Shown: piece after piece, positions 1 to 5,155 of the stretch
How positions within the stretch are numbered: the stretch's first letter is position 1
Layout of the letters: each line of letters starts with the position of its first letter
Source of the DNA: Bacillota bacterium
GTDB lineage: Bacteria; Bacillota; Limnochordia; Darwinibacteriales; Darwinibacteriaceae
Assembly: GCA_012518325.1 (NCBI GenBank)
Contig: JAAYSR010000270.1
Location: 1-5,155, forward strand
Direction: 5' to 3'
Length of the DNA: 5,155 bases
Made by a program: the position numbers and the translations under genes
The notes under the pieces: model-generated
The model's database searches: none
Told to the model about the DNA's origin: nothing
The model's input: only the letters and a program-made list of their open reading frames with translations

Positions 1-156
1 GAGGCAGAGTTCGCCTTTAGCGGATTGATGATGCAGGTAAACGACGCTCTGGCTGCAGTGCTGGATCTCAGGGATGAGGACGAAGAGGAAGATGCCGACG
101 AGCCTAAACTGGAGATCCCCAAGAAGAAAATCCTGATTCCGGGGCAAGATGGGTAA
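1..156 (+). CDS. C-terminal end of an unidentified protein with an acidic tail (partial)
   Basis: Frame 1 is open from the left edge to a TAA at 154-156, giving 51 visible codons. The start lies outside the window. The visible part begins with a short, probably helical stretch containing SGLMMQVNDALAAVLDL (residues 7-23). A strongly acidic run at about residues 22-34 follows (DLRDEDEEEDADE), then a basic KKK (41-43) and a short hydrophobic end (ILIPGQDG). I see no catalytic motif and do not recognise the family. That it is really translated is supported by its position: its stop overlaps by 8 bases the start of the next gene, in the pattern ATGGGTAA, which is typical of translational coupling within an operon. 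Two in-frame ATG codons at 28-33 could in principle start a tiny protein, but no good Shine-Dalgarno sequence precedes them, so a truncated longer gene is more likely. Confidence 0.6.
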   Translation, partial: EAEFAFSGLMMQVNDALAAVLDLRDEDEEEDADEPKLEIPKKKILIPGQDG

Positions 157-988
157 ACTCCGGATAGGCACCGCAGGCATCCCTGCATCCACTAAGCCGA
201 GAAGCACTGCCAATGCCGTCAAGCGCCTGGCGGAACTGGGCCTGAGGCATATGGAAATAGAGTTTGTCAGGGGCGTCAAAATGGGCGAGTCCACAGCGAA
301 AGAAATTAGGGAACTGGCCGAAAAGCATGATATTTCCCTCACTGTCCATGCCCCCTATTATGTGAACCTGAACTCGGCTGAGCCCGAGAAGATTGCAGCC
401 AGCAAGGACCGCATTATTCAGGCAGCCAGGGCCGGGGCCTGGGCGGGGGCCAGAAGCGTCACCTTTCATGCAGCCTACTACCATGACGACGATCCCGCCG
501 GGGTCTTTATCCGTGTGAAAGAGCACATGGAAGAGATGCTGGCCAGGCTGGAGGAAGAAGGCATTGATATCCGCCTCAGCCCTGAGACCACTGGCGGACC
601 TTCCCAGTTCGGCACCTTGGAGGAACTGGTGCGCCTGGGAGAGGAAGTTCCGGGAGTCTATCCCTGTGTTGACTTTTCGCACCTGTTTGCCAGAAGCCTG
701 GGGGAGTACAACAGCTATGAGCATTTTGCCGGCACTTTGCAGCTGATCCGGGACAAACTTGGGGAACAGGCCCTGAAGGAAATGCATATTCATCTGTCAG
801 GTATTGAATACGGACCTAAGGGGGAAAAAAGGCATCTGCCCCTGGAAGAGACGGAGCTCAAGTATGAAGATGTACTGCGGGCTTTAATCGATTTTGAAGC
901 GGCAGGCTGGCTCACCTGCGAGAGCCCGATTCTGGAAGAGGATGCCCTGATTCTGCAAGGGCTGTATAACGAGCTGAAAAATACATAG
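149..988 (+). CDS. Endonuclease IV-like (AP endonuclease family 2) TIM-barrel protein
   Basis: This 279-residue protein has the length and residue pattern of the xylose isomerase-like TIM barrel of endonuclease IV (Nfo), the family of metal-dependent enzymes that cut DNA at abasic sites. Visible counterparts of the Nfo metal ligands are H67 in HAPYYVNL (family signature 1), H107 in FHAAYY, E146 in SPETTG, D175 and H178 in CVDFSH (signature 2), H215 in MHIHLSG, H229 and E258 in CESP. The third signature is changed: Nfo has HLND followed by a D-x-H ligand pair, while here it reads HLSGIEYG and KRH at 227-229, so one zinc ligand seems to be lost. A DNA-repair role is therefore possible but unproven; another sugar-phosphate or nucleic-acid substrate is conceivable. 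ATG 149 is the first start after an in-frame TGA at 134-136. The upstream GGGG (141-144) is a weak ribosome site, so translation probably depends on coupling to the preceding gene. Confidence 0.85.
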   Translation: MGKLRIGTAGIPASTKPRSTANAVKRLAELGLRHMEIEFVRGVKMGESTAKEIRELAEKHDISLTVHAPYYVNLNSAEPEKIAASKDRIIQAARAGAWAGARSVTFHAAYYHDDDPAGVFIRVKEHMEEMLARLEEEGIDIRLSPETTGGPSQFGTLEELVRLGEEVPGVYPCVDFSHLFARSLGEYNSYEHFAGTLQLIRDKLGEQALKEMHIHLSGIEYGPKGEKRHLPLEETELKYEDVLRALIDFEAAGWLTCESPILEEDALILQGLYNELKNT

Positions 989-991
989 AGT

Positions 992-997
992 GGGAGG
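992..997 (+). promoter_or_regulatory. Ribosome binding site of asnS
   Basis: GGGAGG lies 7 bases before the ATG at 1005. This sets the asnS start there and argues against the in-frame GTG at 990, which would lie in front of the ribosome site and add five residues (M/V-G-G-K-R) not expected in the family. Confidence 0.85.
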
Positions 998-1004
998 AAA
1001 ACGG

Positions 1005-2297
1005 ATGGAACATGTGTATCTCAAACACATAGGCGAACACGTAGGCAAAGAAGTAGAAATCAGAGGTTGGCTTTATAATAAGCGGTCTAGCGGGAAAATC
1101 CAGTTTTTGATCATCCGGGACGGCACCGATATGATCCAGGGCGTGCTCGTAAAGTCTGAGGTCTCTGAAGAGATCTTTGCCGCAGCCAAGACTCTCACCC
1201 AAGAATCATCCCTGGTCGTGCGGGGCGTTGTCCGGGAAGAACCAAGGTCACTAAGCGGCTATGAACTTTCCATCACCGACCTGGAGATTATCCAGATTGC
1301 TGAGGATTATCCGATCACCCCTAAAGAACACGGGGTAGAGTATTTGATGGATCGCAGGCATCTCTGGCTGAGGAGCCAGAAGCAGCATGCCATTATGCTG
1401 ATCCGCGACGAGCTCATTAAGGCTACGAGGCGGTTTTTCGATGAGCGGGATTTTGTGCTGATTGACGCGCCGATTTTGACTCCCGCTTCCGTGGAGGGCA
1501 CATCGACCCTTTTTGAAACCGATTACTTCGACGACAAAGCTTACCTGTCCCAAAGCGGCCAGCTTTATATGGAAGCCGCGGCTATGGCCTTCGGCAAGGT
1601 CTATTGTTTTGGGCCTACCTTTAGAGCGGAAAAGTCCAAGACCCGCCGTCATCTGATGGAGTTTTGGATGATCGAGCCTGAAGTGGCCTTTTTAGATATG
1701 GACGGGAACATGGATCTGCAGGAAGAATACGTCTGTTATCTTGTGCAGCAGGTTTTGCAGAATCGCCGCAAAGAGCTGGAGATTATCGAGCGTGACATCA
1801 GTAAGCTGGAAGCCATTGTCGCACCCTTCCCAAGGATCTCCTATGATGAAGCAGTGAAGATTCTGCAAGAAAACGGAGTGGACTTTAAGTGGGGCGACGA
1901 TTTCGGCGGCGGCGATGAAACCATTATTGCCAGCCAGTTTGATCGCCCGGTCTTTGTCCATCGTTATCCGACGGAGATTAAAGCCTTCTATATGCAGCCG
2001 GATCCTGAGCGGCCTGAAGTTGTTCTGGGCAGCGACCTTTTGGCCCCGGAGGGCTATGGGGAAATTATCGGGGGCGGAGAGAGGATCCACGATCTGGACT
2101 TGATTCGGCAGAGGATTAAAGAGCATAATCTGCCAGAAGAACACTATGAATGGTATGTCGATCTCAGGCGGTACGGCACTGTGCCCCATTCCGGCTTTGG
2201 CTTGGGCCTGGAGCGCACCGTATCCTGGATTTGCGGTCTGCCCCACCTCAGGGAGGCAGTTCCCTTTGCGCGGCTGATCAACCGCATCTATCCCTAG
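1005..2297 (+). CDS. asnS: Asparaginyl-tRNA synthetase (AsnRS), class IIb
   Basis: This cytoplasmic enzyme attaches asparagine to tRNA-Asn using ATP. The protein has 430 residues, the normal bacterial AsnRS length. An N-terminal OB-fold anticodon-binding domain (about residues 1-100, with RGWLYNKRSSGKIQF and RDGT) precedes the class II catalytic core. Motif 1 is around FFDERDF to PILTP (144-160). SQSGQLYME is at 182-190. Motif 2 is FRAEKSKTRRHLMEFW (206-221), and motif 3 is GFGLGLER (397-404), ending in NRIYP. The EFWMIEPE after motif 2 and GTVPHSGFGLGLERTVSW mark AsnRS rather than the related AspRS, which usually has E-x-W-x-x-D-x-E there. The gene follows the TIM-barrel gene after 16 bases and probably shares its transcript. 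There is no room for a T-box leader directly in front of it. The TAG stop lies one base from the stop of the opposing gene. Confidence 0.97.
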   Translation: MEHVYLKHIGEHVGKEVEIRGWLYNKRSSGKIQFLIIRDGTDMIQGVLVKSEVSEEIFAAAKTLTQESSLVVRGVVREEPRSLSGYELSITDLEIIQIAEDYPITPKEHGVEYLMDRRHLWLRSQKQHAIMLIRDELIKATRRFFDERDFVLIDAPILTPASVEGTSTLFETDYFDDKAYLSQSGQLYMEAAAMAFGKVYCFGPTFRAEKSKTRRHLMEFWMIEPEVAFLDMDGNMDLQEEYVCYLVQQVLQNRRKELEIIERDISKLEAIVAPFPRISYDEAVKILQENGVDFKWGDDFGGGDETIIASQFDRPVFVHRYPTEIKAFYMQPDPERPEVVLGSDLLAPEGYGEIIGGGERIHDLDLIRQRIKEHNLPEEHYEWYVDLRRYGTVPHSGFGLGLERTVSWICGLPHLREAVPFARLINRIYP

Positions 2298-2298
2298 G

Positions 2299-2565
2299 CT
2301 ATCTCGTTCCTAAAAAGATCAAAAGCACCCCTAGTGCCGTCAGTGTCAGCCTGGACCAGGACAGTTGGCTGCTGAGCCCGATCAGTCCGACGGTGCCGAC
2401 GAGGGTGAGAATAATGGGCCCGATGAGCCCAAGGACAGAGTTGATTTTTAAAGCGGTCTGCACCCGTCCAAACTTGAGCATGAGCAGGCCCGCGCTGATC
2501 TCAATCGTTCCCGCAATGAGGCGGAGCAAAGCCATAGTCAGAACAGCCCTGAGTTCTGTAGTCAT
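2299..2565 (-). CDS. yqhV: YqhV-like small membrane protein (DUF2619 family)
   Basis: This 88-residue, very hydrophobic protein has three likely membrane helices: about residues 6-31, 38-64 and 69-86. The first helix carries LRLIAGTIEISAGLLML, with a glutamate (E22) inside it, and a conserved-looking LGLIGPIIL follows in the second. From memory this matches Bacillus subtilis YqhV (DUF2619), whose function is unknown. No signal peptide or enzyme motif is seen. ATG 2565 is chosen because GGAG sits 7 bases ahead of it. An in-frame ATG at 2598 would add 11 residues but lacks such a site. The reading frame stays open far upstream, through the antisense strand of glyA, but that part has no membrane or family character and is not coding. 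The gene converges on asnS and diverges from glyA, so it is probably transcribed alone. In B. subtilis yqhV lies beside the spoIIIA sporulation operon, which is not seen here. Confidence 0.82.
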   Translation of the reverse strand: MTTELRAVLTMALLRLIAGTIEISAGLLMLKFGRVQTALKINSVLGLIGPIILTLVGTVGLIGLSSQLSWSRLTLTALGVLLIFLGTR

Positions 2566-2616
2566 AGAATCACTCCGTTTCACGATAAATAATTTCATGA
2601 CGAAAGAGGCGACGAC
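2566..2616. promoter_or_regulatory. Divergent intergenic region between yqhV and glyA
   Basis: These 51 bases separate two divergently read start codons, so promoters for both genes must lie here or reach into the neighbouring coding sequences. The middle is AT-rich (GATAAATAATTTCATGA, around 2584-2600). TAGAAT at 2565-2570 resembles a plus-strand -10 box for glyA, but I find no convincing -35 box at the right distance. AGAGG (2605-2609) lies 7 bases before the glyA ATG and is its likely ribosome site. The region is too short for a riboswitch or a long leader. Confidence 0.45.
2571..2576 (-). promoter_or_regulatory. Ribosome binding site of the yqhV-like gene
   Basis: On the minus strand GGAGTG precedes ATTCT and the ATG at 2565. 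The GGAG core is 7 bases from the start codon. It is the only good ribosome site in this stretch of the minus strand and separates the small gene from the long open frame antisense to glyA. Confidence 0.75.
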
Positions 2617-3858
2617 ATGTTTGAACACTTGAGCAAGACCGATCAACAAATTATGCAGGTGATCAAAGACGAAACCAGGCGCCAAAACAACAACCTGGAG
2701 CTGATTGCTTCTGAGAACTTTGTGAGTCTGGCTGTTTTGGAGGCAATGGGAAGTCAGCTCACCAATAAGTATGCGGAAGGCTATCCTGGTAGACGTTATT
2801 ACGGCGGCTGCGAATTTGTGGACGTGGCAGAAAACCTGGCTCGGGACCGGGCCAAAGAGCTCTTTGGCGCAGACCATGCCAATGTACAGCCTAACTCTGG
2901 CTCCCAGGCCAACCAGGCAGTATTTTTCGCAGCTCTCCAGCCAGGGGACACAATTCTTGGCATGGACCTCACCCATGGCGGACACCTCACCCACGGCAGC
3001 CCCGTGAACCAGTCGGGCAAATGGTTCAACGTAGTGCATTACGGTGTGCGTAAAGAAGACGAACGCATTGACTATGACATGGTCAGGGATATGGCCCTGA
3101 AGCACCGTCCCAAGCTGATCATTGCCGGCGCCTCTGCCTATCCCAGGATCATTGACTTTGCCAAGTTCCGGGAAATTGCCGACGAGGTTAACGCCTTGTT
3201 TATGGTAGACATGGCCCATATCGCAGGCCTGGTGGCTGCAGGACTGCATCCGAGCCCAGTTCCTTACGCTGACTTTGTGACTACCACAACCCACAAGACT
3301 CTGAGGGGCCCCAGGGGCGGCATGATCCTTACTGCTAAAGAGCATGCCAAAGATATTGACAAAGCTATTTTCCCAGGTATTCAGGGCGGTCCTTTGATGC
3401 ACATTATCGCTGCGAAGGCTGTGGCATTCCGTGAGGCCCTGCAGCCTGAGTTTAAGGAATACCAGAAGCATGTGGTGGATAATGCCCAGGCCCTTGCCGA
3501 AACACTGCAAGGCCATGGCTTCCCCTTGGTATCCGGCGGCACAGACAACCATCTCCTCCTGGTCAATGTGAAGGCTAAGGGCTGGACCGGCAAAGACGCA
3601 GAGGCAAAGCTGGACAGCGTAGGCATTACCGTTAACAAGAACACCATCCCCTTTGAGACCGAGAGTCCCTTTGTCACCAGCGGCATTCGCATCGGCACCC
3701 CTGCTTTGACTACGAGGGGAATGGGAGTAGAAGAGATGAGAATCATCGGCGATCTGATCGCTCAAACCTTAGAACACGACCGTACAGACTATTCGTCCAT
3801 CCGTGAGCAAGTGGCTGAACTTGCCAAGAAACATCCGCTTTATCCAGAAATCGGCTAG
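2617..3858 (+). CDS. glyA: Serine hydroxymethyltransferase
   Basis: This PLP-dependent cytoplasmic enzyme interconverts serine plus tetrahydrofolate with glycine plus 5,10-methylene-tetrahydrofolate, feeding glycine and one-carbon pools for purine, thymidylate and methionine synthesis. The 413 residues match the family's usual length. Visible signatures are ELIASENF (28-35), NKYAEGYPGRRYYGG (50-64) with the catalytic-region Y52 and E54, QPNSGSQAN (91-99), DLTHGGHLTHG (117-127) and VDMAHIAG (197-204) with D198 and H201 at the cofactor. TTTTHKTLRGPRGG (222-235) has the PLP-binding lysine at K227, and SGIRIGTPA (355-363) has the substrate-carboxylate arginine R358. All key residues are present, so the enzyme should be active. 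ATG 2617 is supported by AGAGG 7 bases upstream. The TAG stop is followed after 12 bases, in the same frame, by a transporter gene that is probably co-transcribed. Confidence 0.98.
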   Translation: MFEHLSKTDQQIMQVIKDETRRQNNNLELIASENFVSLAVLEAMGSQLTNKYAEGYPGRRYYGGCEFVDVAENLARDRAKELFGADHANVQPNSGSQANQAVFFAALQPGDTILGMDLTHGGHLTHGSPVNQSGKWFNVVHYGVRKEDERIDYDMVRDMALKHRPKLIIAGASAYPRIIDFAKFREIADEVNALFMVDMAHIAGLVAAGLHPSPVPYADFVTTTTHKTLRGPRGGMILTAKEHAKDIDKAIFPGIQGGPLMHIIAAKAVAFREALQPEFKEYQKHVVDNAQALAETLQGHGFPLVSGGTDNHLLLVNVKAKGWTGKDAEAKLDSVGITVNKNTIPFETESPFVTSGIRIGTPALTTRGMGVEEMRIIGDLIAQTLEHDRTDYSSIREQVAELAKKHPLYPEIG

Positions 3859-3863
3859 GGGAG
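3858..3863 (+). promoter_or_regulatory. Ribosome binding site of the MFS transporter gene
   Basis: GGGGAG, extending to GGGGAGAG, begins at the last base of the glyA stop codon and ends 7 bases before the TTG at 3871. No comparable site precedes the in-frame GTG 3889 or ATG 3913. It is the main reason for choosing the TTG start. Confidence 0.65.
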
Positions 3864-3870
3864 AGTCGCC

Positions 3871-3886
3871 TTGTTCCGTGGAACAA
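3871..3886 (+). repeat. Perfect 7-base inverted repeat over the transporter start codon
   Basis: TTGTTCC at 3871-3877 and its exact reverse complement GGAACAA at 3880-3886 are separated by GT. The left arm begins with the proposed TTG start codon. In DNA this has the two-fold symmetry of an operator site. In RNA it could form a six-pair stem with a CGUG loop that would hide the start codon. No T-run follows, so it is not an intrinsic terminator. The symmetry is directly visible; any function is inferred. Confidence 0.5.
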
Positions 3887-5155
3887 CAGTGTCGAAAGAC
3901 ACCAAGCAAGCGATGAAACTAAACACTGTGGAAGGGGCCTTTGCGGTGGCTGCCGACAATCTGGCAGCCCCGTATTTAGGCCTGTTCGCATTGGCTTTAG
4001 GGGCAACCCCTTCCCAAATCGGCATGCTCAATGCCTTTCCCAACTTCATGGGCAACATTTTGCAGATTCCTGCCGCTCTGTTTACGGAACGGCAGAAGGA
4101 CAAAAGGATCCTCCCGATCATCGGGGGGATCTTGAACCGTTCCTCCTGGCTGGTTATGGCCCTTTTGCCCTTTTTTGCTGCACCGGAGCGACGAGTGCCC
4201 ATTGTGATTCTCCTCGCGACTTTCCGCATTATTGCGGCAAACCTCGGCGTGCCTGCCTGGACCGCTTTGCAGGCAGATTTGATCCCCAAATCAATCAGGG
4301 GCCAGTACTACGCCAATCGCAACATGGTTTTGAACACCTGTGCAGTTCTGGCCACCCTTTTGGCCAACTTTCTGCTGCGCTTGAGTTTCCCCATCAGCTA
4401 CCAGGTCATCTTTGTCGTAACCACCATCTTGGGCGTTATCTCAGTCTACTTGTTCAGCCAGATTGCCTTTGAACAGTCCCCGCCCAAGGAGAAAGCAAAC
4501 TCTAAGCAGTCCTATCTGGCTAAAGTCAAGGCCTTCGCCGGCGAGATCGGAGTGCAGAAAGACTTTCGCAATTATGTAATCAGCGCCATTGTCTGGAACT
4601 TCGGCATCCATCTTGCCAGCCCGCTCTTTGTCGTCTACTTTGTCGAGGATCTGGGCGGGTCCGCCGGTTCCTGGGCGCTTTTTTCCGCGGTCAACCTGTC
4701 CGCCATGGTGCTTTTGCAGCGCTACTGGGGACGCTTGGCAGACTTCTTCGGGCAGAAAAGCGTGATGATGGTCTCCGGCCTGGGTATCATCACCCTGCCT
4801 TTGTGGTGGGCTATCGCGCCTAGCACCTGGTTTCCCTTTATCATTTACGTAATCAACGGGGTGTTCTGGGGAGGCTACAATCTCGCCGCCTTCAACCTGC
4901 TCTTGGAGGTTACACCCGACGACAACCGCAGTGTCTATGTGGGCGTCTACAACACGATGATGGGAGTGGCCACCGCGGTGGGCCCCCTGGTGGGGGGATT
5001 CGCGGCGGAAGTGATGGATATGCGGCTGATCTTTCTCGCTTCAGCTCTGGTGCGGGCCGTTGCTCTCTATCTCTTCTACCGCAATGTGACTGATACCGGC
5101 ACTAGGCGGCTGCGCATGCGGGATCTGGTTCCCGGGCAAAAGGGAAGGACGTTGC
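3871..5155 (+). CDS. Major facilitator superfamily (MFS) transporter, 3' end cut by the window
   Basis: The frame is open from the glyA stop to the right edge, with 428 codons visible from TTG 3871 and no stop. It encodes a polytopic membrane protein with about 12 hydrophobic helices, near residues 26-44, 48-71, 83-103, 109-129, 150-170, 175-198, 235-256, 266-284, 296-315, 320-343, 356-378 and 384-403. A hydrophilic central loop lies around 200-232 between the two six-helix halves. The loop after helix 8 carries a clear MFS motif A, GRLADFFGQK (287-296); the equivalent in the first half is degenerate (FTERQKDKR, 71-79). The last visible residues, rich in Arg and Lys, look like the cytoplasmic tail, so little is probably missing. 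TTG is preferred because of GGGGAG 7 bases upstream; ATG 3913 is the alternative, giving 14 fewer residues. The cargo is unknown. The 12-base gap after glyA suggests co-transcription, which does not by itself establish a link to serine or glycine. Confidence 0.88.
   Translation, partial: MFRGTTVSKDTKQAMKLNTVEGAFAVAADNLAAPYLGLFALALGATPSQIGMLNAFPNFMGNILQIPAALFTERQKDKRILPIIGGILNRSSWLVMALLPFFAAPERRVPIVILLATFRIIAANLGVPAWTALQADLIPKSIRGQYYANRNMVLNTCAVLATLLANFLLRLSFPISYQVIFVVTTILGVISVYLFSQIAFEQSPPKEKANSKQSYLAKVKAFAGEIGVQKDFRNYVISAIVWNFGIHLASPLFVVYFVEDLGGSAGSWALFSAVNLSAMVLLQRYWGRLADFFGQKSVMMVSGLGIITLPLWWAIAPSTWFPFIIYVINGVFWGGYNLAAFNLLLEVTPDDNRSVYVGVYNTMMGVATAVGPLVGGFAAEVMDMRLIFLASALVRAVALYLFYRNVTDTGTRRLRMRDLVPGQKGRTL

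Noticed and set aside
104..793. Minus-strand open frame antisense to the TIM-barrel gene
   Set aside because: It mirrors a real gene with conserved metal-site motifs and has no supporting motif of its own.
990..1004. GTG start for asnS at 990
   Set aside because: The Shine-Dalgarno sequence GGGAGG lies downstream of it and is correctly spaced for ATG 1005.
1692..2246. Minus-strand open frame antisense to asnS
   Set aside because: It is a shadow of asnS, whose class II motifs are intact on the plus strand.
2325..2337. Intrinsic terminator for the yqhV transcript
   Set aside because: The stem is only four base pairs, lies before the stop codon, and its T-run is interrupted by GATC; too weak to annotate as a terminator.
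2566..2616. Folate, glycine or SAM riboswitch before glyA
   Set aside because: Only 51 bases are available, shared with a divergent gene, and none of the conserved elements of these riboswitches are visible.
2150..2632. Plus-strand 160-codon open frame bridging asnS, yqhV and glyA
   Set aside because: It overlaps three better supported genes, has no ribosome site seen, and its composition is what antisense and out-of-frame reading would give.
2566..3765. Long minus-strand open frame of 488 codons covering most of glyA and ending in yqhV
   Set aside because: Only the last 88 codons have a ribosome site and family resemblance. The rest is the antisense of a strongly conserved glyA and has no recognisable protein character.
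3871..3886. parS-like centromere site
   Set aside because: The arms TGTTCC and GGAACA resemble chromosomal parS halves, but the centre is two bases shorter than the 16-base parS consensus, so ParB binding is unlikely.
3948..3969. Seven-base inverted repeat GGCTGCC / GGCAGCC
   Set aside because: It lies inside the transporter coding sequence (codons for AADNLAA), has no T-run after it, and repeated Ala codons explain the symmetry.
3855..4289. Minus-strand open frame opposite the start of the transporter
   Set aside because: The plus strand is continuously open over 428 codons with 12 membrane helices and an MFS motif, so this is its shadow.

Overview
The window reads as an ordinary chromosomal housekeeping segment of a Bacillota (Firmicutes) bacterium, most likely a member of the Clostridia. 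The grounds are a Firmicutes-type asparaginyl-tRNA synthetase, a YqhV/DUF2619 membrane protein (a family I know from endospore-forming Firmicutes), strong purine-rich Shine-Dalgarno sequences, a TTG start and moderate GC content. I could not place it to genus from the sequence alone, and I saw no phage genes, insertion sequences, CRISPR repeats, rRNA or tRNA genes.

Layout. On the plus strand, bases 1-156 hold the C-terminal end of an unidentified protein with an acidic tail. Its stop overlaps the start of an endonuclease IV-like TIM-barrel protein (149-988), which is followed after 16 bases by asnS (1005-2297). These three are tightly packed and look like one transcription unit. On the minus strand a small three-helix membrane protein of the DUF2619/YqhV family (2299-2565) converges on asnS with one base between the two stop codons. 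A 51-base divergent gap then leads to glyA (2617-3858, serine hydroxymethyltransferase). Twelve bases after glyA begins a 12-helix major facilitator superfamily transporter, which starts at a TTG (3871) and runs off the right edge with about 428 codons visible.

How the genes relate. AsnS charges tRNA-Asn and GlyA makes glycine and one-carbon units, so both serve central metabolism and translation. The TIM-barrel protein has most of the metal-binding residues of endonuclease IV but a changed third signature, so its substrate is uncertain. The transporter is probably co-transcribed with glyA, but its cargo cannot be read from the sequence.

No new multi-gene system is evident. The points most worth checking are the altered third metal site of the TIM-barrel protein, a perfect inverted repeat lying exactly over the TTG start of the transporter, the isolated inverted yqhV gene hidden in a long antisense open frame, and the heavy use of TAG stop codons.
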